This document shows, piece by piece, positions 52,417 to 62,447 of a stretch of DNA of 64,000 nucleotides. Source of the DNA: Zasmidium citrigriseum. Its lineage: Eukaryota; Ascomycota; Dothideomycetes; Mycosphaerellales; Mycosphaerellaceae. The translations under genes and the position numbers were made by a program. The notes beneath the pieces are model-generated. The model ran no database searches. It was given only the letters and a program-made list of their open reading frames with translations, and was not told where the DNA came from. The DNA lies in NCBI GenBank assembly GCA_002786025.1, contig NHNW01000026.1, positions 434,001 through 498,000 of the forward strand, read 5' to 3'. Numbering within the stretch: the stretch's first letter is position 1; each line of letters begins with the position of its first letter.

Positions 52417-53189
52417 ATGTGTGGAGGAGTCTTTGGATTGCATAGCGTGGGATCGGGTATGCATAGCGTCTTTCGGTTTGTGCTTTTGTTGATGCATGGT
52501 GTATAAAGATGCTCTGAGCTGAGTAGATGGCTCTGATGAGAACGTATGGAAATGGGAATGATCTCGGCTCGTTGATCAGAAGTCAAGGTGCCGCTCTTTG
52601 TCGCCCATTCGTGAACTCTGCGCCGGAGTAGCCGCAGATTCATAGCAACAGCAACCATTCCTTGTCATTGAGTGAGCTCCGCCTCCAGGTGCCACTCTTC
52701 GCCCTTGTATACTTTGATCGAAAGGCTCAAGGACTTTGAACTCATCCAGGAGGACGAACAAGACAAGTAAACCAGAGCAGCGGCGGCCTTGACCCTGTTT
52801 TGTTGAATCCGGCAAGGATGAGTTCGATATCATTCATCCCGCCTCAATTGGGAGCTCGCGTTTTGTCCAGGGCCCAACGCCGCCGGTGGCGTGGAACGTC
52901 GCATATAGTACAATGTGCCTTGTTGGAATCCGAGACACGGTCTGAGATGTCTTGTTGCTGCTCTGGAAGGTGACATTCGGAGCAAAGGTAGGTGTTGTGA
53001 GATTGAGTTCTGGTTGCAAATGGACGACGGGTCGGATTTGGTGCCTGTTGACCAGACATCAAGACCGGCTGCACGCTCCAGGGGTTTTCCGATCTTGGGT
53101 TAGGCCATTACCTCAACAAGATCACTCATAAATGCACATTCCGTCTCCCGGACCCTTACTTGAAATTGGCCGTGGAGGACATGCCCATG
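52417..53189. other. Intergenic region with one possible small ORF
   Basis: About 770 bp between the exonuclease stop and the first tandem-family-A stop. Apart from the possible zinc-ribbon ORF at 52844-53074 nothing is recognised. Confidence 0.45.
52844..53074 (-). CDS. Possible small protein with paired CxxC motifs, 76 aa
   Basis: An ATG-started frame on the minus strand with YLCSECHLPEQQQ and, 25 residues later, HCTICDVPRHRRRW. Two CxxC pairs at this spacing suit a small zinc ribbon, and the RHRRRW end is compatible with RNA or protein binding. No homologue recognised. At this length chance is a real alternative, and no splice partner or leader supports it further. Confidence 0.3.
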   Translation of the reverse strand: MQPVLMSGQQAPNPTRRPFATRTQSHNTYLCSECHLPEQQQDISDRVSDSNKAHCTICDVPRHRRRWALDKTRAPN

Positions 53190-54497
53190 CTAAGGACCAG
53201 TTATTCTCGTTCGTTCGGGCGTTTGAGATGTGACTCGTCGAACAGCTGGGTTGAATCTCAGGGAAGGTCGCGAATTGGGAATTGGAGGTTGAGAGGGGAT
53301 GGCTTTCGCCTGTTTCAGGACCCATTCAGCATCCGCATGTTGGCCTTGATCCTGCAACGTTCGATGTACGTGGTACATCAGGCGGTTGAGATATGTGTCG
53401 TTGATTGGAAGCTGGTCCCTCAAGGCCTCTAATTGCGAGGGTGTCGGGTCGTCGTCGAGATGCCGTCGGAGAAGGGCCAAGAAAGAAGAGGGATTCGGCT
53501 CTGTGGGGTGGTATGCTTCGAGAGTGCTGCTGTTGAATTCGCGAAGGCTGGGCGCAGCGATTCCCGCTGGACCTTTGTTGTAGAAGTGGATGAAGCGAGA
53601 CCATAGATTGGGGTCTGTTCGGCCGTACCTGCCGGTGGCGAACTCTCTCGCAATCACCGCCGTGGCATTAATCGTACTCATGCGAGAAATGGGCGGCGCG
53701 CTGTTCTTGTCGACTGGGAAGCTCTCGCGATAAGACCGCAGAGCGGCGCTCCTTTGGTCAACAACTAGAAAGAAATACTGCAGACCCTCCGTCGCAGAGT
53801 ATCCCCCATCTTTGACGAGCATAGCCAGAGTGATGGATCGGAACAAGACTGAACGCCATCGAAAGAGTCTCGGATCCTCGGGTTCCTCATCAACTTCGAG
53901 CCACCGAGTCAACAGGTCCTCTAAGCCTTCCATTGCGGAAAACAAGCACAGTGCCAACCGCGAGTCATCGTCGCCAGCTAACAAAGGCATCCATAGTGAC
54001 CGATCATTCCAAATAATACCCAAAATGGTGCGCGCCAGCCCAGGTTCCTCCGAGTGCAGTATCTCACGGCGATTCGATCGTGCGTGAAGCCTAGTCCTTT
54101 CGTCCACCGCCAACAGACAAACCCGGATTTTCTCAAGCGTGATTCGGTTCTCCGCCGCCTCATGTTGCAGGTATCTGGACGCTGTCACTCGGCCCGCTAA
54201 GATATCTTTCTCGAGGTTGACGGCTTCAGCAGACATTTCGCCAAACATTTCTGATTCTCGTGCTGTCTTGGCGAGATGAATTTGCTTTGACCCAAGGAGC
54301 TCTCCCCTTGTACCAGAATATGTCGGGATATTTCCTCGGCGCTGGTACTCATGATTATCCTGCCGTGGATCGATAGTCTTGTCTATGGAGAGCCCGCCGG
54401 TACGTGAGTCCATGAATGTCTGCCGTTCGACTGCCAGCAAAGTTTTGGACACTGATGGCGGCAGTCCGCCTCTCAAACGCCCTCGACGGCAGAACAT
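53190..54497 (-). CDS. Tandem family A, copy 1: unknown protein with mitochondrial-type leader, 435 aa
   Basis: Single exon. ATG at 54497 is chosen (MFCRRGRLRGGLPPSVSK), giving an Arg-rich acid-free leader; the frame is open slightly further up without ATG. A conserved block follows: EMFGEMSAEAVNLEKDILAG, LEKIRVCLL, ARTILGIIWNDRSLWMPLL, and LALCLFSAMEGLEDLLTRWLEV. The second half shares TGRYGRTDPNLWSRFIHFY, YHPTEPNPSSFLALLRRHL and a final DAEWVLKQAKAIP with the three genes to its right. The whole is predicted helical, with no metal or nucleotide motif I can name. Helical-repeat (PPR/TPR-like) folding is possible but not shown. Confidence 0.75.
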   Translation of the reverse strand: MFCRRGRLRGGLPPSVSKTLLAVERQTFMDSRTGGLSIDKTIDPRQDNHEYQRRGNIPTYSGTRGELLGSKQIHLAKTARESEMFGEMSAEAVNLEKDILAGRVTASRYLQHEAAENRITLEKIRVCLLAVDERTRLHARSNRREILHSEEPGLARTILGIIWNDRSLWMPLLAGDDDSRLALCLFSAMEGLEDLLTRWLEVDEEPEDPRLFRWRSVLFRSITLAMLVKDGGYSATEGLQYFFLVVDQRSAALRSYRESFPVDKNSAPPISRMSTINATAVIAREFATGRYGRTDPNLWSRFIHFYNKGPAGIAAPSLREFNSSTLEAYHPTEPNPSSFLALLRRHLDDDPTPSQLEALRDQLPINDTYLNRLMYHVHRTLQDQGQHADAEWVLKQAKAIPSQPPIPNSRPSLRFNPAVRRVTSQTPERTRITGP

Positions 54498-55440
54498 GTT
54501 CAAAAGGGGTGAGATGAACTTCAATCTGCCAGTGTCATGCGGAACCTATGGCATGAGAATCAGAAACTGGGTTGCAGAGCGAGGGGAAGGGAGACGTACT
54601 TTCGCATCGGACCACAGCCGCCAGTCCGCGGTGGTTTCCAAAAGCTTTTCTCAAGTCTTTTGATGCATTTTTCATTCCTCAGGCAGCGCTTTGATGGGTC
54701 AGTGTGTGTCGAAGAAGTCGAGATGAGGCTTTTGGTCAAGGGCGATGGCCGTGGAGCGTGTGGACGAAGTGAAGTCAAGCCTTGCCGCGCTGACTCAGCG
54801 GAATGCACGGGCTTCGATAGACGAGAAGACACATTCATCTCTCTATTACATACCGCTGGTACTCCTTATAAAAATCTGTCGGAAGCATGGCGTCCGCAAA
54901 GCATATTACTACTTGCTTATGAGGACTTTGAGCCTTTTCTACAAGTTCGAATCCAAGGAACTTGCCTAAATCACGCAGCACAACTTACATGTAACCTTCC
55001 TGTAGAGCAAGGGAATGAGTCCGTCTCACGTGCAAGTGGGCTACATGTTGGGAGATATGTTCTCAAATAAGATGTAGCTATCTATGATGTTGCCAATATT
55101 CTGCTTGTACGATTGAACGATTCTGAGCTTGTGGCCATCACGTGGCATCCTCTGACAGAATGCAAGTTCGTAGCCAATACTTGTCGTAGCCGACTGATCT
55201 CAAGTAGGTTGCAAGGCAAGCATGAACCCATGTTGAGAACAGATTGACTGCATGGCATTGATTGTGGGTGATGACCTTTCTCTTCCTTGAACCTGCAAAA
55301 GCCAACAAATGCTGCTGCGGGCGACCACGATTGATCTCGATTACCGACGGACGCCATTATCCAATATTCACGCCGTCTTGAAGCCGTAGCGATGCGGTGG
55401 AAATACAGCGGTTCCAGGTCATCATGTTCAACGGCCGACC
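54498..55440. other. Spacer between tandem copies
   Basis: About 940 bp between copies 1 and 2 of family A. It holds the promoter of copy 1. No clear remnant of a further copy seen. Confidence 0.45.
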
Positions 55441-56733
55441 TCAACGGGGTCGTTTTCTGTCTCTTCGCTTCATTCCCTGAGAGTTTCGGGCCTCGGGAGG
55501 CAATTTCGCAGCTTGTTGTGTGACCCATGCGGCGTCGACGGCGCGGCCTTGCTTCTTCAGGACATCCGCTGTCCTCTCGATCAGCAGGCGCAATACTGTT
55601 GCCCGGTTTTTGAATGGCAGCTCATGTAGGAAGGTCTCCAAGTCTGCCGGTGACTGCACCTGAGCAAAGTATGTCTGAAGGAAACAAAGGCACTTCTCCG
55701 GGTCGGGTTGTGCTGGGTGATGCAGATCGAGAGCTGCTAGATTGTAATCGCGGATGAGCTGCGTGTCCATTTGGGGAGTCTGTTCGAAGAACTTGACGAG
55801 ATGAGAGTACATCACGGCATCTGTGTTAGGATATCTTCCAAATCCCAATTCTTTCACGAGGTATCTCGTAGCAGGTATAAGCTTGGTGAAGGCGAATGCC
55901 GGAACCTCCCGTTCTGCAGAAGATGTTCCCAGCATGTGACGGTAGGCGTGTTTGAGCTCGTCCTTTTCGCTGACGGCGTCAAAAAAGCACCTCAGGGCTT
56001 TTGTCGCCGAGTGTTCAATATCGTGAATGAGCAACGCGGCAATAATAGCATGCAATAGTCGACCGCGCCACGCGCGGGAACCTTCTTCGAGCTTGTAGTC
56101 GTCAAAAGCAACCTTGAGCCATTGACCTATAGAGTCTTGAAGGCCTTCGGCGACGGCAAAGAAGCATAGAGCAGCTCGAGCATCTCGATCGTGCACTATC
56201 AGCGGTACCCAGAGACTTTCGTCTTTCCAAAGCAGGTTCAACACATTCAAGCCTAGGCCATGTTTTCTCTGATGCAGGTTCTGGAGACGACTTCTTCGGG
56301 GTATCTTTTTCAGCCTCTCAAGGTCGGCGGAGAGACACACACGGATCTTCTCCAATGTCGCGGTCCCGTTGAGCGTCTCGGTCTGTAGAAATTGTGCGGC
56401 ATCAACTCGGCCCTCCAGGATATCTCTGGTGAGCCGAGCGGCTTCAGACGAGGGTTCTCCAAGTGCGTGTCTTTGCATTTCTTCCAACAACCGGCGTTGT
56501 TCGTGGGCTGATTTTTGTGTGTAGAAGTTTGTGCCAAGGTAAGGCACTCGTTTCGAGTCAGAGTTGTACGTGCGCAATTGGTATTGCACCGACCTGACGG
56601 ATTCTGCTCCTAGGAGTCTCCAAGGTAGCAAGGTAAACTGTCCATCGTCGATCGGGTGAGGTGGAAAGCCTGCTAGACCTCTCCGGAAGAGCCGTGAATG
56701 ACCTGCGATCACATGTCGACAATGGCACGCCAT
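55441..56733 (-). CDS. Tandem family A, copy 2: unknown protein, about 430 aa
   Basis: Single exon. The open frame extends to 57084 but the Met at 56733 (MACHCRHVIAGHSRLFRRGL) gives a basic presequence-like leader and a length in step with the other copies. Conserved parts are GEPSSEAARLTRDILEG, LEKIRVCLSADLERL, LNLLWKDESLWVPLIVHD, ALCFFAVAEGLQDSI, ELGFGRYPNTDAVMYSHLVKF, HHPAQPDPEKCLCFLQTYF and a closing DAAWVTQQAAKLPPEA. It is the copy closest to copy 3 in the central block. Function unknown. Confidence 0.78.
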   Translation of the reverse strand: MACHCRHVIAGHSRLFRRGLAGFPPHPIDDGQFTLLPWRLLGAESVRSVQYQLRTYNSDSKRVPYLGTNFYTQKSAHEQRRLLEEMQRHALGEPSSEAARLTRDILEGRVDAAQFLQTETLNGTATLEKIRVCLSADLERLKKIPRRSRLQNLHQRKHGLGLNVLNLLWKDESLWVPLIVHDRDARAALCFFAVAEGLQDSIGQWLKVAFDDYKLEEGSRAWRGRLLHAIIAALLIHDIEHSATKALRCFFDAVSEKDELKHAYRHMLGTSSAEREVPAFAFTKLIPATRYLVKELGFGRYPNTDAVMYSHLVKFFEQTPQMDTQLIRDYNLAALDLHHPAQPDPEKCLCFLQTYFAQVQSPADLETFLHELPFKNRATVLRLLIERTADVLKKQGRAVDAAWVTQQAAKLPPEARNSQGMKRRDRKRPR

Positions 56734-57696
56734 GACGAACGCCCTTCGTCGCGGAATTATGGCTCCAATCTTGTCGGAACCAATCCAGAAAAGATGTATC
56801 GTCTGCTTCCAGGACCGAACGGGTGGCGCGTGGAAAGGGCCAGATTCGTAGTCGCGCAATTTCTCCTCTCCGCTCTCCTCCTCTATGCCGCTGCCGCGAT
56901 TGATACTGAACGATAACGCCCAATCGCGATGGAGATCGATGACAGTCGGCGCCCAGACGGATGGGACGAGTGGAAAGTGTGCTGAAGAAGAGAAGGAGGT
57001 GAGCTCGAAGTCTAACCGCCGGGCATGTTTAAGCGAGACGCACGTGCCATCAAAATCGGCAGCTCCCCCTTGGTGCAAGTCCACATCGGAAGCAAGAGTA
57101 TAGAATTGGAAAATACCATGATGAGTAAGGCCAGCAGCGTCTTCAGAGAACTTATTCCGAGTCCGGACAGCAGTGCTCTACCCAGCGCAGGGCTGTATTC
57201 AAGTCTGCTTCCACTACATATATTTATCCATCCTCAGCACTAGCCTTTGCATTCGCATCGAATCCATGTCCTCGACCTGGCCACGAGAGACATTGCCAGG
57301 ATCAGCGACGCATGCATTTCCATCCAGCAGCCTCTCTGTCATCGATATGATCAAGTACGTCCATGTTGGATCGATTTCATCGTCGACGTCAACCGAGCGT
57401 GTGGAGCAGCATCCATTGGCTGGCTCACCAACACCGATTCCAAGCAGCCAAACCATACTCAAGATGATTTGCATAGCCAGTGGGAGATACAAGTCCGACA
57501 TGAGAATCCGTTGGGGAGAGTTGATGAGAGCGCTTTAATGGGGAGATTGCTGTAGGGTCCGCAAAGGGGAGGCCTTTTTCGATGTGGGAGTGGAAGGGCG
57601 AGACGCAAGCAGTGGACGTTCGGGTCCTGAAGCCGGTAGACGATACTATGGTCAATTCTACGTCGTTCTCGCCAGATTCCTTTCAGAGTACCGCTT
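56734..57696. other. Spacer between tandem copies
   Basis: About 960 bp. Includes an open extension of the copy 2 frame up to 57084 that I regard as non-coding because it is acid-rich and unlike the other copies; this is a judgement. Nothing else recognised. Confidence 0.45.
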
Positions 57697-59016
57697 TCAA
57701 CGAGGCTCAGGCCAATCTTGTGAAGTCGTTCGGGATACGTTAGCTCGTGCGAGGCGCTCCCGGGCCTCCTGTGATGGAATTTGACAGGGCAGTCTCGCGG
57801 CCTGCTCTCGAATCCACAAGGCATCCCCTACACGGCCTTGTGCTTGGAGAGTGGCCTGCAGATGCTTCATCAGCTTTGAGAGCCAGCTATCGACGATAGG
57901 AAGATCCAATCTGCAGCGTTGAAGGTCCGCCTCACTGCTCACGCCGTCCAGACGCGAACGAAGGAAGCGTAGCATTGCCTCGGGATCTGGTCTCGATGGG
58001 TGCCATGCGCGCATGCCCGCCAAGTTAAGTTCCAGAACGACAGGAAGAGCCATGGGAAATGGACCACGCGCATACCAATTGACAAATCTGCAGTAAAGCC
58101 CTTCGTCTGTGTTCGGATACCGGCCGGAAATGAGCTCTTTCGCAATTTTCCTTCCGGCTAAGGTTAATGACAGATTTGCTAGGGGAAGAACTTTCCCTGC
58201 TGCTCCTTCTGCGGTGTTTCCGGCGCGGAGTGATTCCCTCAACGCATATTTCGCAGCGATTACATCGAAGAAGTATCTCAAAGGAGCTGTCGCTGTAGAC
58301 TCAGTGTTGTGCATAAAAAGTGCCGTGATCACTGATCTGAATAAGCCGCTATTCCATGAGTGCAGGCTTTCGTCAGCTGCTGCTGGGAGGACGTCGACAT
58401 TGAGCCATCGTGTTAAGAGATCTTCAAGTCCTTCCGCAACGGCAAAATAGCAAAGAGCATCGACCGTTCGATGATCATACACGAGGATGGGCATCCAAAG
58501 GCTTTCATCACGCCACAAAAGATCCAATGTCATTCGTGCGAGCGGATTCTTATCTGGCTGCAGCGCATTCAACCGATGTTTTCGAGGGACTCGACTAATG
58601 TGTTCGAGTGCTGATTGGAGGCATGCAGAGATCTTGTCGTGTGTAGCCGTACCTCTCGCTATTTGTTGTTGCATGAACTTAGTCGCATTGAGCTCTCCGC
58701 TCCGTATCCTTTCTCCGGCTTTGACCGCCTCGATCGAGGGTTCGCCGAACATGTCGCGCTGCTTCTTCATCTGTTGATAGTACATCTCCGCTGGCGCCTC
58801 CAGATCCCTCGGCTTGCCACGCCATGGAAACTTCGTTGTCCTCGCTCCTTGTCGGGGCATCCGGGTTGAGTCGTTTGATCCATGTTTGAGCCTCACAGGC
58901 GTTCCAAAGACCAAGAAACCTCGTTCGCGCCTGATTGAGAGGACCTGAAGCCTTTGTGAATGATCACATCTGAAGCGGTAGAGGGCCGCATTTAGTGGTC
59001 TACGATGCCACAGCAT
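57697..59016 (-). CDS. Tandem family A, copy 3: unknown protein, about 439 aa
   Basis: Single exon. The frame is open to 59217, but Met at 59016 (MLWHRRPLNAALYRFRC) begins a basic leader and brings the length into line with the family. Conserved blocks are DMFGEPSIEAVKAGERI, LDLLWRDESLWMPILVYD, ALCYFAVAEGLEDLLTRWL, LISGRYPNTDEGLYCRFVNWY, WHPSRPDPEAMLRFLRSRL and DALWIREQAARLPCQI. The central ALC(Y/F)FAVAEGLEDL motif is almost identical in copies 2-4. Predicted all-helical; no named domain. Confidence 0.78.
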   Translation of the reverse strand: MLWHRRPLNAALYRFRCDHSQRLQVLSIRRERGFLVFGTPVRLKHGSNDSTRMPRQGARTTKFPWRGKPRDLEAPAEMYYQQMKKQRDMFGEPSIEAVKAGERIRSGELNATKFMQQQIARGTATHDKISACLQSALEHISRVPRKHRLNALQPDKNPLARMTLDLLWRDESLWMPILVYDHRTVDALCYFAVAEGLEDLLTRWLNVDVLPAAADESLHSWNSGLFRSVITALFMHNTESTATAPLRYFFDVIAAKYALRESLRAGNTAEGAAGKVLPLANLSLTLAGRKIAKELISGRYPNTDEGLYCRFVNWYARGPFPMALPVVLELNLAGMRAWHPSRPDPEAMLRFLRSRLDGVSSEADLQRCRLDLPIVDSWLSKLMKHLQATLQAQGRVGDALWIREQAARLPCQIPSQEARERLARANVSRTTSQDWPEPR

Positions 59017-59862
59017 GTCTTTGCGTTCCTGTAACTGGCGAGCCGAAAGGAGAGCGAGCCCGAAAAGACGGAACGCCGGTGGAGTGCAGTACGTGGACCG
59101 GTAATGACAGAAGGTGTGTGAGAATGAAGTCGTCCAGCAGTCTGCAACGCGGACTGGAAGTTGTCGACAACGCAGCAGTCGTGACAGCAGCGTCGCCCAA
59201 ATTCCCGAAGTACGCACGGTTCTCCGAGCAAACCGGTCAGCTCGTCAAAGCATATCAAATCGACCATCCCTCGAGATCGGAGTGCCACGAGAGACCTGAA
59301 AATGCAATCGCGAGATGTATCGATGGACGCGATGCGTGATGTGATGGAACAAGAGGAGGTGAAGTCCAGCGGCAGAAAGTCAATTTCTCGCCGCTTACAT
59401 AATCAGCACATCTCAGCGGCAAAGACGATGCAGAACATGCCAACGTTGTTCTACAGTCAAAACCTCCGGAGCAAGACTGGGGAAGAACCATCAGACCAAA
59501 GAAGTCCAGGATGAGTTGCTTGGGGGTATTGGTGCTATCATGCAATCTGGCTGAGTGCTTGCGAAGGCAAGACCACAAGGTACAAAAGATGTGTTTGTCG
59601 CGTCTGCACGACGTTCGCAGATGGTATGAAAGGCTGGCCTTTCCATGTCTCACCAGACATCTCCGCAAGTCGTGGTGGGCAGACTTTCACAATGCCCTGT
59701 GCAGTTCTCTTCGAATCTCCCTACATTGAAAGCGTTTCCAGCCTCGCAGGCCATGTCAACATGGGCTACTGACCTCCCATCACTCCGAGATCATTTCGAG
59801 CGCAAGTCGGAGGCTCATACGCGGCGTATAAGCTGGCGGTCAGGCGAATATTCTCCGTCTGC
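59017..59862. other. Spacer between tandem copies
   Basis: About 850 bp including the copy 3 promoter. The region 59017-59217 remains open in the copy 3 frame. No other gene seen. Confidence 0.45.
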
Positions 59863-61101
59863 TTAGCACGCTTCTAGTAACTTCGCCGACTGCTGCTTGA
59901 CCCAGTCCGCGTCAGCCTGGCGATTTTGACGCCGCAATCCGGCCTCGACATGGTTGAAGAATTCCCTCATGCGCCAGGGGGGAAACGGTGTCCCATTGAC
60001 GAATTCCCGAATTCCTGCTTCGGTGTCTGCTCTTCGCAGAAACTGCAGCGTGGGATCAAAGTCTGCTCCAGCCGTATGGTAAGCACTCATGGCTGCGATG
60101 TTGTAGTCTCGAGCGACGTCTTGGACGGGTGACTTGCTCTTGAGGAGGCGCCAAAGTTTGAAAAATCTATCGTACTGCACAGGACCAGTGTTCCGGTAGC
60201 AACCAGTAGAGAGTTCCTTAGCTAGCAGGTTGGCGGCGCTGTAGTAGGCCAGGAATGCTAGCGGTGGGACTCCATCGGCACCAGCTTCGATTTGGGCTTT
60301 GTACGTGCGAATGGCTTTAATTTTCTGTTCGAAGATGCAGAAGAATAACTCAATCGCCGGTGATGCGGAGCTGTCCGTATCGTGTATCAGATGAGCCTTG
60401 ACCGATGCTTCAAATAAGTAGCCGGCCCAGCCTCGATATCGGTCTTCTAGCTGCTCCGGGTCAATCTCAAGATTGATCCATCGTAACACGAAGTCTTCAA
60501 GCTCCTCTGCGACTGCAAAATAGCAAAGTGCTGCCCTTGCCTTTGGATCGTAGATTAGAACAGACATCCAAAGAGTTTGGTCCCGCCACAAGAGATCGAG
60601 CACTGTGCGCGCGATCGAGTTGCGCTCACGCATGAGTATATCTCTTCGAGAGTGTCGGGTGAAAGTTCTAATACGTTGGAACTCAGCGCGAAGACATACC
60701 CGAACCATCTCTGACGTGACTCTGCTTTCAAATGTTTCTTGCTTCAGATGTTGAGTAGCGTTGACCTGCCCAGAGAGGATGTCTTTCTCTAGTTGGCGAG
60801 CGGCGGGCGAATATTCACCGAAAGTTTCCCGCGTGCGTTCGAGGTTCTGCTTTTGATATTCCCTCGGCGACAAAGCATTCAGTGCCCCCCGATAAGTCCT
60901 TGGAGCGCGAAAAGTACCGATTCCCCGTACCATGCAATTACGATTGATACAGAATGTTCCCAAAGGTGACGACATGCTACTTTGGCGACTTGACCAGAGC
61001 CTCTCATGACCCAGGTTGGGTGAGGTCGATGCCAAGATCTGCTGATACGGGAAGATGTGGCGCCGCATTGTACTGCACCATCGTTGTGGTAGGCAAGTCA
61101 T
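59863..61101 (-). CDS. Tandem family A, copy 4: unknown protein, 412 aa
   Basis: Single exon; ATG at 61101 or the Met 11 codons later (MRRHIFPYQQILASTS) may start it. The leader is Arg/Ser-rich with few acids. Family blocks are ETFGEYSPAARQLEKDILSG, VRVCLRAEFQRI, VLDLLWRDQTLWMSVLIYD, ALCYFAVAEELEDFVLRWINL, LSTGCYRNTGPVQYDRFFKLW and DADWVKQQSAKLLEA. It is the most diverged in its C-terminal half, where the YHP-P-P segment is only partly kept. Same strand and spacing as the others, which fixes this as a four-member head-to-tail array. Confidence 0.75.
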   Translation of the reverse strand: MTCLPQRWCSTMRRHIFPYQQILASTSPNLGHERLWSSRQSSMSSPLGTFCINRNCMVRGIGTFRAPRTYRGALNALSPREYQKQNLERTRETFGEYSPAARQLEKDILSGQVNATQHLKQETFESRVTSEMVRVCLRAEFQRIRTFTRHSRRDILMRERNSIARTVLDLLWRDQTLWMSVLIYDPKARAALCYFAVAEELEDFVLRWINLEIDPEQLEDRYRGWAGYLFEASVKAHLIHDTDSSASPAIELFFCIFEQKIKAIRTYKAQIEAGADGVPPLAFLAYYSAANLLAKELSTGCYRNTGPVQYDRFFKLWRLLKSKSPVQDVARDYNIAAMSAYHTAGADFDPTLQFLRRADTEAGIREFVNGTPFPPWRMREFFNHVEAGLRRQNRQADADWVKQQSAKLLEAC

Positions 61102-62447
61102 CCTCGAGAAAGATTTTGGCTTGATGGAACGGCAGCGTTCGAAAGCAATCGGCAGCGAGTCTTGAAGTCCGTGGGGCCCAGGCCTTTATGTAGATCAGGA
61201 GAAAGTCAAACCGGCGTGAAAATGGGGATCCGAGTCCAACACGGATTTCTGTTCAGTTTGCCGTGAGTCCAAAATGCCAGGAGCTTGGTTCGAAATGGGC
61301 AATGTCGTATTGCTCTCTCCTTCCACTCTCACACCATCTCCATCCTCCACGCACGCCCAGACTTCCGCCTTCTCCCGACTAGCCCTCAAGCACCAACAAG
61401 TCTCTCCCGCCCCACGAAGTCAGAAACAGCCCTCAGCAATGACAATGAACAAAGATCCAATCTCCAAAAGAACAGACAAGTCGCGACCGTGAAGACGTGA
61501 AGACGTGAAGTCTACACGCGAAACTCAAAACCACGCCACCGCCAACCCTAAAATCTAAGCGAGTAACGCACGTGCCACCAACTCGACATCTCACATTAAT
61601 GGAAGATACCTCAAACGATCCCAACTTTCCAGACAAATTCCAACAGCGTAACTAGCTCTCCAATATCTCAGAATGGCTTACTTACGCAGAGAGATTTGAT
61701 CTGCCAATCTGAGCGGCTGCCGGAGGCTACCTCACTTTGACGCAAGGAAAAGCGATTCTCAAGTAAAGGTTTAAAGAATCTTCTCATTCCAATAATATTC
61801 ATCGCATCCGATACCTCCCTCCGTAGAAAGAGAGCACCGATATGCCAGTAGAGACCGTCAATAATTGTAAGTTAGGAAAGCAAGAGAGCAAGACCTCTTC
61901 GCATGCCCTCAGCAGCAGCAGCAGCAGCCACCCACTCATCCATCCATGATCCTCGAGATACGCACAGCGCAAGAAAGAACAACAACTCGCTAAAACACAT
62001 CAAACACACACGGACAAGCGGAGGATCTTTTTCAAATCAAAAACATGCATGCATTTCTCTTCTTTCTTGCTTTATCTCCTCGCTGGAGCCACAGCATACG
62101 CAAAAGGTCAAGGTGATTCTCATACTGAGCTAACGTCTAGCTCAAATGAAAAGCAAAAAGAACCCCAGTGTGCTGTTCCCATCGAGTAGAATCATGTGGT
62201 TTTGTCTTGTGTTGTGCCTGCTGCAAGTCTTGCTTTCTTCTTTCCGTGTCACAGTAGTAAAGAAAAAGGTAGTTTCGTTCACCCATGCTGACCGTAGCCC
62301 ATTCCCCACAGTTCCAGAGAGAGGGGGAATGAGATGGATGCATCGTCAGTTCCACGTTTCCCCATACTCACACCCACGCCAACGCCCGCGAAAGCGCACC
62401 AACGCTGATGACGACCTTGTGAAAAGACACGCGCGACGGAGCTGCGT
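61102..62447. other. Intergenic region and probable 3' UTR of the 14-3-3 gene
   Basis: About 1.35 kb. The part next to 62447 is presumably the 14-3-3 3' UTR. A perfect (CAG)6 run lies at 61910-61927 within a CA/AG-rich stretch. No gene supported. Confidence 0.45.
61910..61927. repeat. (CAG)6 microsatellite
   Basis: Six perfect CAG units in a non-coding position downstream of the 14-3-3 gene. Confidence 0.85.

Noticed and set aside
57085..57555. Plus-strand frames in the spacer near 57.2 kb
   Set aside because: Overlapping short frames without motif, leader or splice partner.
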